This document shows positions 12,401-24,400 of a DNA stretch of 29,929 bases, one piece after another. A program made the translations under genes and the position numbers. The stretch comes from Ophiothrix spiculata (Eukaryota; Echinodermata; Ophiuroidea; Amphilepidida; Ophiotrichidae): the NCBI GenBank assembly GCA_000969725.1, contig JXSR01S035292.1, one strand, 5' to 3'. How positions within the stretch are numbered: the stretch's first letter is position 1; the number at the start of each line of letters is the position of its first letter. The notes below the pieces were generated by a model. The model did no database searches, was not told the origin of the DNA, and saw only the letters and a list, made by a program, of their open reading frames with translations.

Positions 12401-15400
12401 ACATAATTAATATAGAGACAAGCGATCGCTCGGGCCACCCGAGCCATGAAGCCAAGTAGTTGATCATCCTGTCTTTGCATTTCGCTCATCTGTGGCAAAA
12501 AGTCAATTAATATAATGGTCAATAATATCACTGTGTACCAAACGATCTAATCTGTAATGGTTGCTCGACCTAAGTACCAACTTGGCTCGGGTTAAAAAGT
12601 TTGGCTCGTCATTGCTCGGCTTGGGGAGTTGCTTGGGTCTGAATTGATTATGTCCCTAAATTTGTTTATTATTTGAAGTATGCTCTGAAACTAAGTCTTA
12701 CATTTTGATCATTAACTGGCGAAGGTGTATTAACCTGTTGTGATTCCAAACTGACAGCAGACTTCGGAGAGACTAGTGCCTCCTCTGCAACCACAGACTC
12801 TGGTGAAGACTCTTCCAACCAGCTAGTCTCCTCCACAGGCATCTTCTTAGGAGTTGGAATGACTTCTGGTGTGAAGGGTGGTGTGAATGGTCTGGTGTTA
12901 TTCATTTCTTTGTTGGCTGGAGTGAGTTGGGTGGGTGAAGTACTGGTTGAACTCTCTTTTGTTCTTTGGCGTCGAAGCATGACTTCTTGTTCTTGCTACG
13001 AGTAGTAAAATGGAAAAAGAGTTTAATAACTGATTTACGTAAATATATAAGCTTTGACTACTTTAGTTCCATTGAAAAATAAGGATTTGTCAGATATGGC
13101 AGAAATAAATAGGACTGTTAATCATAAATCTACTCGACACCTCAGCAAACGGCATGATTCTCTTTGACACCTGCTCATGTCTAAACGTTTGAAGAATAAA
13201 GAAACATAAACAATGTCAAGCCCCTTACCAGGGAATCTTAAGACATTGAGATTCTATCCCAAAAGGCTCTAACACTAAAGTAAACTACAAAAGCTAACCC
13301 TCTTTTTGAGATTCGTTTGTGCCTATTGTATTTGATACTTTCCACTTTGTCATTAGCTGACAGAGCTGACAGTGTTTTTAGGGACAATAAGTATGTCAGA
13401 ATGCCATAACAACTTGCATAGCTAATGACAGCAGTTTGTATCTATTGTTTGTGATTATACTCAGGCAACGGATTGGTAATTTGACTGAGAATGTGGCTAT
13501 CAAATCAGTCAAGCACTATTGTTTGCTACACTCAATTTGACAGGGGAAATGCGTGGCGCAATCACTTAACTTAGCAGCTAGTCATTTTTTCCTATCTGTA
13601 CTTTCTTCAATCTATGAAATTTACCTTTAGAGCAACTTGTTCCAGCTCTTCTTCATCTGGCCTGCATAACAGTATTCTGACTTCCCTAGGAGCTCCTCTC
13701 AGCACGCCTACTGTTTCCTATACATCAATAAAAAAATTCAGCCGCATTATTGACGAAAAATACTTTGCATTCCCCATACCACTAGTCAGGCCTTCGAAAT
13801 CTGCGGTAACGCGGCCGCGCCGTTCCCAGAAAAAAGTTTGAAGTCCAAGAAAAAATCGATAAGCTTAAAAAATAATAATATAAAATCAAATAATAACAAA
13901 ATTTTCTGCCAACAGATGATTTTTTCTGGCAATATTGAATGATGAAATACAAATAAATGAGTCAATAATGCAAATTTGGGTGTTAATGTTAAACTACTGG
14001 AAAAAAACGTGATTTTTTAGGGCAATTTTAACATTTTTTTCATAAATCTCACAGAAAATTCTGATCAGCACTAGAAAAGTTCCCAGAAAGGTTGAAATTT
14101 TTCTATACCCTGCCACTAGTACCGCTAATGGGCGTGTAATGCACATTACTACTTTGGTCTGCACATAAAAAAAATTAGTTTATATACATTTCTGTGCATT
14201 TGTTTTAAAACTTACAACCTGAACATATTCTATCCGGAAACAAGGTAATAATGAGGCTATAAAAAAATTGAAAAATTCCATATTAATGAAATTTATACCC
14301 ATATTAATGAAATTTATACTTGTGGTGTATTTGAATATGGCCCATGAAATCAGCCATTTCTATTGCAATGGAAGATTAAATATTAAAACAAACATCGATT
14401 TATTCATATTGAATAGATAAGTTACCTATACTAGTATGAATCTTTGATGATTTTAGGTTGTTTATTCCAAATACTGAGGTTTCTGAATGTTTTTGATTAT
14501 GCGGAAATACTTTTGAGCAGGAGTGTACATTGTGAGCGAGGTGATGTACAGGTTTATCATTGACTGCCAAGACTAAGTCTCCTTCTTCCAACATCTCGAT
14601 CTTAGCTGCTGGGGATCCAGGAAAGATCTTCTTGATTCCAATGAGGCAATAATTTCATCCTGGAATCCGGACTCTTATCATACTTACAGCGTGAGTAAGG
14701 CCTGATGTCACTAGACTTCCTGTTCTCAATGAGAAGTTCTCTTTAGAAATACTCACCTAGAAATGTGGTATAATTTGATCCTTGTACATCAATTGTAAGT
14801 TTTACATACTTTTATTGCGACTTGAATTAGAATTGAATATAAACATATTATAAAAATATTTGACCTAGATGGTTTAATTATCCATTTATCACAAATTTCA
14901 GTCAGTGAGAAGTTCTCACTCTGGTGAGGAAGTTTAGTGACGCCTCGCCTAAGATGATGCACAGGTTTATCATTGACTGCCAAGACGAAATCTTCTTCTT
15001 CCAACATTTTACTCTGGGCTGCCGGAGATCCTGGGAGGATCTTCTTGATTCGAATAAGGCATAGCATGGAAATTGTGTCTGCAAATGGTTGCACTGATTT
15101 CAAACTGGAACCCTGATTTTTATCATATGTGATGAATCACCCCGAAAAAAGTGGACTTTGCGACAGAACACTTTTCAAGAAACAGGTGCAAATAGGCCGC
15201 AACAAAATAAAGAAAATAATAAGAATCTCCAGCAGATTTTCTGTTGTAAATTTTGATCACCTTGATCAATTTCAACAAGTAAGGTGTCATTTTTTAGCTA
15301 AGAAAAATCCGCAACAGAGGAAATGAAAAAATGAAAATTGATATCATCTGCAAAGTACCCCCTTTCGGGGTGAGCTATCACATATATACTTACATCGTGA

Positions 15401-18400
15401 GTAAGGTGATGCACCGGTATATCATTGACTGCTAAGACTATGTCGCCTTCTTCCAACATTTCACTCTGGGCTGCCGGAGATCCCGGGAAGATCTTCTTGA
15501 TTCGAATAAGGCACAGCATGGGGTCCTTGTGAAGGCCTTTTCCTCCCTGGATGCTGAAGCCTAAGCCTTGAGGTCCTTTGATGAGCTGGACTTCAAATGT
15601 GTTTTCTGTGCAGCATAAATTAAATACATATAAAATGTAGTAATATTGATGCTGCAAAAATTTTACTGAGTATCAACTCAATGATTACTACATTAACAAA
15701 CTTTAGTTTATATCGTTTAAAAATGTGTGCTACATTCCTCTGTCACAGATAGAACATTTGAAGGACATATGTATTTAGGTAAAGTTGATGGGGTTTTTTG
15801 CATATGAACCTTTTGTTTTTAAACCCATCCTTAATTATTTTCATACACCATTTTCCCCAAAAATGTAGCAACTATTGTTCAAAGTTTTATATCTGATCTA
15901 CCATCATTAGAATTCACTAATGCATCATCATCCCCATTTTGGAACAAAGAAAAATTTCATCACTTGGAGATTGCCATGCACCTTTTCTATGCCAGAATTA
16001 ATTTAGAGAAACTCCTTCATAATTTAAACAAATAAATTGAGTTCGAATATCCCCTGAAATTCTACAAGAAAAATGTAATCACTTCGAGATTGACATGCAC
16101 CTTTTGTATGCCAGAATTAATTTTGAGAAACTCCTTCATAATTTAAACAAATAAATTGAGTTCATCCCCTGAAATTCTACATTCCCTCTCATAAAAACTG
16201 ACCACTCCCTATTTCAAAATAACTTACCAGGACTAACATAAGACAAATCAGGGAGTTCAATATCACTATCTAGTCCCATGGTAGAAAAGGCAGTCTGGGA
16301 GAGCGTCAATGCTCCAAAGGTATCCATAGTCGACCCAAATCCCGGGAGACTCTCGTCATCACTTCCAAAACTGGGAGACGGGTTCTCTGAACCATAACTA
16401 GGAGATGGGTTCTCTGTACCAGGAGAGGTGATTCTATCTTGATCGGTGTAATCAGGAGACTGCATGCTATGATTTGATGGTGATCGTATACTTAATGGTG
16501 TCTGTCTTAGCTCGCCTGAAGTATTGACAGACGATTGTGACAGCGCCCTCGGAACAGGTGAAGCTTGCGTACTTTGTGCCGTTGAATCGCTAGGAACAAT
16601 GGATGGTGATGGCGCGACCCTTGTAGTACTCATAGGAGGTGGTTCAGAAGGGGTCGGTGGAGGGGAACGTGGTGGAAAGGTGTCTGGAGGGGGTGGTGGC
16701 GGAGAATGGGGAGGGGAATCTAGCCATGATTCTGCTGCAGATTCAGGAAGCGGTGATGGTCGTCCATCGAGAAGGCTTCTACTTGGGGTGGTGCGCATGC
16801 CAAAAACCCCACGGTTGGGAGTACCAGTACCGAATAGATGAGCTGTGGGGGTTAATGTGTCAGCCTCACGTGTGCTTAGAGCTGGCGAGGTAAAACCAGG
16901 ATCAAACATGTCGTTGATTTCAGAGTCATCGTCGTCATCATCCTCACTATCACTCGCGTCTTGAGATTCCGACTGGACTTCACTCGTCGCTTCTTCCGAT
17001 TCAAAATCACTTTCCGGTGAAGCTGTTGAATCGTCATCTTCGTAATCTTCCTGAAATGCTTGAATGGTTGGAGTAGGGCCTCTCGAATGGTAAGAAGCAT
17101 CAGAAGGCAACATATTATCATCAATATCGCTGAAATTAATATCACTTGGCAGTGGCAAAGAGGCATCCGATATCCGCCGTCTTCTTCCATCATCCGGTGG
17201 GACGGACAATTCTGACGTAGCAACCGATGCAGGTTTGATTGATAATGGCAGAGACATTTCAGAGAATGGCGACTCTTGTTGTAATGTCCTGTTTACAGCT
17301 GCCTGCTCTGTTGGTGATACCGATGATGTTATTGATGGCGATTCGATAGGTCTGGGTGACTCTCCTGCTACAGCATTAGATGCAGAAGATTGTGAACGGG
17401 TACTGAATGCTGATGATGGAGTATAGGATTCAACAGGCTGGACATCAGGTGCTGCCATGACAGTCGGTACATAAGACGCAGTGATTGGACTTGACATAGT
17501 TGATGATGGGGACATTGTCCTTGGTGACGCCACATTGGATGTTGTCGATGATGGCACTGTGACCGGAGACATTTCCACTGGGGATGTATCTACCGTCACA
17601 GGGGATGCAATATTTGAGGCCATTGTAGGGGATGCCACATTGGATGTTTGCAGTGGGGTTGACGAAGCACTTTCTGGGCTTGTTGGTGAGGTTGTAGGCG
17701 GTAGCTCAGTACTCGGTCCAGTTGACGTGTTGGGATGGCTCTGGTCTGCATTTCGTGTGGTGCTTGAAGATGTTCTCTCTGTATTTTATAGAAAATAAAA
17801 AATTAAAATTTTTAACAAGATGTGATTTGAACTTCCAAGATTCACCAGTCATTACAGTCGTCATGTGTGAGCCTAGTCAGGTGATTGAGATTTTGAATTA
17901 CGCATGGGCTGCATAGAATATAGAATGTTTGAATATTCTGGATGTAGTTTACAGGGAGCTTCTTTTTAAGATGGAGATTATAGACAACACAAACTTACTG
18001 TTTGTTGAAAAAACTAAATTGCTTTTAATATATGTGATGACTCACCCGAAAAGGGGGACTTTGCGACAGAACACTTTTCAAGATACTGGTGAAAATAGGT
18101 AGCAAAAAATAAAGAAAATAATAAGAATTTCCAGCAGATTTTCTGTTGTAAAATTTGATCGCCTTGATCAATTACAACAAATAAGGTGTCATTTTAAAGC
18201 TTAGAAAATGCTGCAACAGATGAAATAGATGAAATGATAAAAACAAAATTGATATCATCTTCAAAGTCCCCCTCGGGGTGAGCCATCACATATTATTAAT
18301 AGATTCTTAATCATTGATTGGGTAAGAAAGTGTGATAAGTAACACTAAATAGCTTTATCCATTCCCTCTTTCCTCTCTTTCGTATGAGACCTTTTTACAA

Positions 18401-21400
18401 TAGTTCATCCAAGTTCTCTAAACAAGATTGATACTTATGAGAGGTTATCAAAAAGTTTTAAACTTTACCCAGAAGGGATGGAGCTATATCAATTAAATTT
18501 TGTCAGAATAGTCACTCATCTTTAGGTACATTATGGTGCAGAAATGGTCCCATAAGTAGTTTTACTTTATTTACAGGTTGTGATTGAATGTCATCTACCT
18601 ATTGAGACATGTGGCGTAATTAAATTCATGTATTTGAAGGGCTACAGGGCCCAGTAAATCTTAATGGCACAACCAAAATTTAGTTGTTGATACCATATTA
18701 AAGGGCAGGGTTTCCTCTATCCATGAATACCAAAATTATGGAAATTGGTCAATGAATGACGTTACAATGATGTAATAAAATATGGGCGACCTGTCAATTT
18801 TGATTTTCATTGAAATATAAAAATGAATTTTATCAATAGAGAGGATCCCTGCAATAACGGTCTGTGGACAGTCAGTTAAAAGTGGGAGAAATTTGTTACT
18901 ATGCACATTGACTATGCAAAGATGCCTTAAATATCTCGTAATAAAATTACGTTACTGGAAGTATTTCTTCTGGGTAAAGTTTACAACTTTTTGATACCCC
19001 CTTATATACAGTTTCCAATAGAGCTTATGTTATGCCTCACCTGGACTTGTCAAAACATCACTCGATGTAGTGGTTGTCGGCGGTTCACTCTGCGTCATCT
19101 GTTGAGCACTCGAGAAAATCATTGGTTCCCCGTTCTCATCTATACCCACTAGGGGCGAAGCAGCCGGAGTAGGGGGCAATGTGGTGTTAGATGGAGGGAG
19201 CCCTCGCTCTATAATGAGTGTGCTGTGTTCTGGTGCTCGCCGTAAAGTCTCTACAGCTTGTTTATGTGTGACTCCATTGAGAGCCTCTCCATTGACTTCC
19301 AGTACACGGTCACCTAATGAAATTGACATTAAAAATATGATATTTTTGTTACAAGTTTCAAGATTTAGGATTACAATCAAAAATATTTTTCATTTCAGAC
19401 AATTAACCGATGGGTAGTGCATATAGTGTTGTGATAAATGATGCAAAAACAGTCAGCTCAAGATTATCCATTGTCTACCTAAGGGTAAATACTGTCCATC
19501 TGCTCAAAAAATGTGAATCCTAACTATTTTTTAATCATGAAAAGAGAAATAGTTTCCACTGCATTTGTGGGGACTCGAACCATGGCTTATGACACGGGTT
19601 AGTCATGCACTACGAAGTGAGGGATCTACCGCTGAGCTATCCAAGTAGCGTTGAAACTGAAATCTAAAACATAAACATTAGAATGCGATAATTTTTCTTC
19701 TGTTTACATAAAAATTGCAATTTTTAGCTCAATGGAATGCTCAATTTGCAAGTAAATTGTGCGAATGCTAATATTAAACAAATTGTAGATAATGTAGATA
19801 TTAAAAACAGGCAACTCAGAGCTCAAATGGAGAAACTCGTATTTCATGCCCATTTTTTCAGGCAAAACAGCACAGGTTTTTTACATTATCATTCAAAATC
19901 AATGCCACATATTTATACAATATTATTTGAATTCAATATTTAGTTCCAAGCCTACAATCTGTCAAAATTTGAAAACAATCAGGAAATTATGAGGTTTCGG
20001 AGAAAAAGGCGTCAACTTTTCGTAGTAGTCCGTTGACGCCATTTTGACCTTGATTATGGATGTGAAATCACTAGTAAAGGTTCAATGTATAAAGTGGAGA
20101 CTCTATTTCACATGTACGCAAAAAAAAGTGATATTCCGAAATTGGTAAGTAGGCAAAAGTTTGCAGTAAACATGTTGTTCCGCCGTCTAGCTTGCAAAAA
20201 AGAACAGTAGCTTTAAGCTACTTTTTGGAACAGTGTCCACAGGGGGAGGATGTTACCATCTCAAACCTGTGTTTTTGAATTTGACACTATGAAGTGAGAC
20301 TATTTTGGCGTAGAATCCCCTCTATCCATATGTAATAAAATCATTAAAACAAGACGTTACATAATTTGGATGTCAAAAAATACAATTACTTGCATTTTTT
20401 TTATGTTGATTATTGGGAAATATAAGTGAAAAATGAAAATGTCACAATAACTACCTAAAGAGCTTGTTCAATTGTTTCTATCATTGACTTACCTATTTGT
20501 ATTCTACCATCTTTAGCAGCAGCTCCAGAGGGAACCATAGATTTAATGTAGATACCGCCATGTTTTACACTTGTGTTAACACCACCCTGTATAAAATAAA
20601 CATCATGTTATGTATCATGCACTAAATACTTAAATGATGCTGGTAACTATAATCAACATTTTCTGAAACATTTAGATTTAACTAAAGGAGCATGGTCCGA
20701 TTGCCTAGACTTTTTTTCAAACTTTTTGAGATTTTGGTACCAAAAAATGTCTAATATTTTTCTCATAGGCCATTGGAAATTTCATGGCAGAGTTAAAGTC
20801 TGTTTTTGAGATATATATATATAAATATATGTAACCATAATTAATTTTACACAGTAACGTATAGGTGGCTCTGAAATACAAAATTGCCCATAAAATCAAA
20901 ACGGTTTGACCGATTCAGCTGAAATTTGACATTTAAATCTCTTGAGTGGTTATTTGCCATGACTTTGAAACCTAAATTTCAAAAACCGGACAAGCTCCTT
21001 TAAAATGGCAATAATTGTTTAGTCCCCTGGTGGTATGAATCAAGCAGGATAAAGAATTTTTGCCAACTTAACTCAACACTGAGGTAGCTGAACCAGAGCT
21101 TGAACCCACAATCATTCAACTATAGAACCAGTTGTCTAACCACTGAGCCATCAATCAATGGAAAACTTGCAATGCACAGATCCTTGCACAGTGCACAGAT
21201 CCTATGGAATAGGAAATGGACAATTACTGCACATTTGTGATGGTTCATCACACACATATGGTTCAGTCATCTCAGGTCAATTTTGTTTCATAATTAGATA
21301 AAAGAAAAAGATCATATCTTCAGTTTAATTATAAGTTTAGGGGCGCGGCTTCAAAACTCAACCGGCGGTTGTCTGCCGGTTCTGGGCGGTTGGCTATTGT

Positions 21401-24400
21401 TTGTTACGGTTGAACCGGCCAGAACCGGCAGGCAACTGCCGGTTTAGTTTTGAAGCGACTCCTTACTCAATATCCAAAAGCAGGTTTATGAATCTATGAC
21501 ATTTATCCTGTATTTCTACATGGACTTAGTTTATAGTACACTATGTGCAGATATTTGCTAACCACAGTTTACAAGCAACTCATTCTACTTGGAACCCATC
21601 CCCCTTACACACTTTATTAACCCTAACTCTACCACCAAAGTGCATCTAGGATACTACACCACACAGGAATACAAGCAAACTTCTCATTACTAGCCTATAC
21701 AGCAAAACACACAAGGTTTGTATGTGAGCCATGCAAGAACTTGAATAGGCAAGGACCACACTTGTAATCCTACACCATGCAGTTCAGCATACTGCTGTAT
21801 GCTTAGAATTTTATTGTATGGTCATTGTATGGTCCAGGCAGGTTAGGGTTAAGCTCCTACACTAAAATCAAATTCTTCTGTAAAATGACACTCACCGTGA
21901 CACTAATCCCCAGACTACCACTCCTCTTGCTCAGATGAACATGGAACCTATCACCCGGCTGGAATTCCTCTGCATCCCTCATATCCATGGGAACCGCACT
22001 CCCTCTATCGGTATCTGTCACCGATCTCCCCGACATCACGCTATCCCTACCAGTCTCCTGCTGCGACTCGTAAACAACAGAGGGCGGTCTTTCTATTTCA
22101 GATACAGGTGACCTTTGTGCTGCTTGACGCAAGCTGATACGGGACTTGCCATATTTTTCGTCCTCATCAGGGAACAGATCATCCACATCGGAACTTTCTG
22201 GCGTAGGGACGTCACTTTCTGTCCCACTTCTAAAATATCTGTCCTCATCGTCTTCGTTTCCTGAGATCACAATTTGAGGACTTCCAACATTGGACCGCCT
22301 CCTTTCTTGACCTGGATCAGGACTTACGCCTCTACTTTGCTGAGGACTTTCATCATGGTAGCCATTTTGAAGTCCATTATGGCATCCATTTTGTTCACGT
22401 TCATCTCTATTATCATTAGATGTTGAGGCATTGTGAGCGCTCAAACGACTTTGATTCGCCAACATTTTGCGCATCATATAAGGTGGTGTACTAATATCCT
22501 CTTTATCAAGACTATAGTTGGACCCGCCGAAACTTTCTGGTCGTCGTATCGGCTTTTTGGGTGGTGTTGATTTGCGCCGATGCACGTTGGGTGTCGGAGG
22601 TTTAGAGTTCAGGCTTTGATCAGATGCATTGAGATTTGGCTTGGAATGGAGTGGTTTGATTACTTTGGCATAGGTAACCTCATCAACAAATTCATGGTCA
22701 ATTCGTAGAACTGCATGGGAAAAAAGGATGGCAAATGAATTCAGCTAAGAAATATGTCATGAAAGGTTACTGGTGAGGATTACAATAAACTTTTAAAAGC
22801 AGTTTTATTCCTTTTATGGTCAAACAATGTAACTCCTTAAACAATGTGTTATTCAATACAGCTTGTCAAATCCCAACAATTATTAGGGTTATAAAAATAT
22901 TCTATCTACTGTTTTATTGTGAAAGTTTTTGGATAAAATGTTTTTTCAATCTTGTGCAACCTCATGTGCTTCAGGAAATAACACAAAGGCGAACTTTGAA
23001 GTCCAGAAATAAATCAACACGGGGTTGGGAAGAGTCATGGGCAGAACGATACTAAATGCGATTGCATGTGCAGGTATGACTCTTCAGTAATGGGACCAAA
23101 CAGTCAACATCCCCTCCAAAAGATGATGATCTCTCATGAATGCGTTATGTGAGGAGCACAGGAGATCTAAAATATCTGAACCAATGCTCCTACAAAATAA
23201 GATATACAAGGGGGTATCAAAAACTTTACCCAGAAGGGATTCAATTATATCAATGAAATTTTGTCAGAATGGTCAGTGGATATCATGGTGGAGAAATTGT
23301 CTCGCAAGTAGTTTGTCAGAATGGTCAGTGCATATCATGGTGGGGAAATTGTCTCGAAAGTAGTTTTACTTTTTTTACAGGTGGCGATGTATGTCATCTA
23401 CCCACCATCTTAAAACATAAGCTGCATGGAGGAAATTGAGACATACAGCGTAATTAGGTCCCTGCATTTAGAGGGTTAAAGGGCCCAGTAAATCATATTG
23501 GCACCACCAATGTTTAGTTGTTTGGTACCATAGTAACGGGTAGGGTTTCCTCTATCCATTGATACCAAAATTATGGAAATCGGTCCATGAATAATGTGTT
23601 AATAGTGTAATAAAACACGGTCCACCTGATAATGTTGATTTTCATTGTAATATAAAATCAAAATTTCTCAATAGAGAGGACCCCTACAATAAGTGTCTGT
23701 AGAGAGTCAGTGAAAAGTGGGAGAAATGTGTAACTTTGTACATTGACGATGCCTAAAATATCTCATAAATGAAATTTTGTCCCTGGCGCTTTTTCTTCTG
23801 GGTAAAGTTTAAAACTATTTGATACCCCCTCGTACATCTAAGCAGAGACCTGAGATTCTATTCTGGCAAGTGTTCTCACTGGGAATCTAACCTGGGCAAA
23901 ATCGCTAGCCACTACACTAAATCTTATCCTCCTAACTTTTCATGCTTTTGTAAAGAGAATAAGATGTTTTGGGGACACAATGTATTTCAGCTTTAGTCAA
24001 TTTATTTTTGAATCAACTCTAATTCTGACAAAGGACCCTCATGGAAAGCAGTGCTAGACACCGATGAAGCTATCCTCTATAAGTATGTCATATTTATTTA
24101 TTTATTTAATTGTATAGGTAACCTCATCAACAAATTCATGGTCAATTCGTAGAACTGCATGGGAAAAAAGGATGGCAAATGAATTCAGCTAAGAAATATG
24201 TCATGAAATTTATAGTGCACTATGCCTCCCCTGACTTGTAATTCCACGCGGCCTACGCACACTTTATAGAGCATATACAATTAGTTCTAATCATTGGTTA
24301 ATTTACTACCTGGACTCCCTGGGGCCAAAGGGCTTACTGCGGCCTACATTAATTGGCGCAACCCTACCTCCTCATAGAATATACAGTTTTTGCACACTCA

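Larger units (their letters stand above)
13718..15393 (-). other. Intron, about 1.7 kb, with PDZ3 exon copies and a MITE
   Basis: Next to the donor is a MITE (15126-15385), then PDZ3 exon copies at 14941-15068 and 14530-14650 and a donor fragment at 14690-14716. The remainder, 13718-14400, is AT-rich; a short direct repeat tattaatgaaatttata occurs at about 14281-14318. Confidence 0.7.
17779..19040 (-). other. Intron, about 1.26 kb, mostly two transposons
   Basis: It holds MITE copies at 18031-18292 and 18438-19004, which make up about two thirds of the intron. No exon is seen. Confidence 0.7.
19314..20492 (-). other. Intron, about 1.2 kb, mainly one tRNA-related repeat
   Basis: It is occupied largely by the repeat at 19480-20175. 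Nothing else is recognised. Confidence 0.65.
20587..21895 (-). other. Intron, about 1.3 kb
   Basis: It contains a tRNA-like fragment (21088-21152) and a foldback MITE (21339-21466). The rest is unremarkable AT-rich intron with an (AT)n run near 20811-20830. Confidence 0.65.

Noticed and set aside
12420..12490. Possible small exon MSEMQRQDDQLLGFMARVAR after an acceptor-like ccacag
   Set aside because: No usable donor follows, and the flanking exons (NDQN to EYVDV) already join in frame into a proper PDZ4.
16524..17798. Plus-strand frames opposite the giant linker exon, some Gly- or Asp-rich
   Set aside because: They are antisense shadows of Ser/Pro codons; the minus frame has matching splice phases on both sides.
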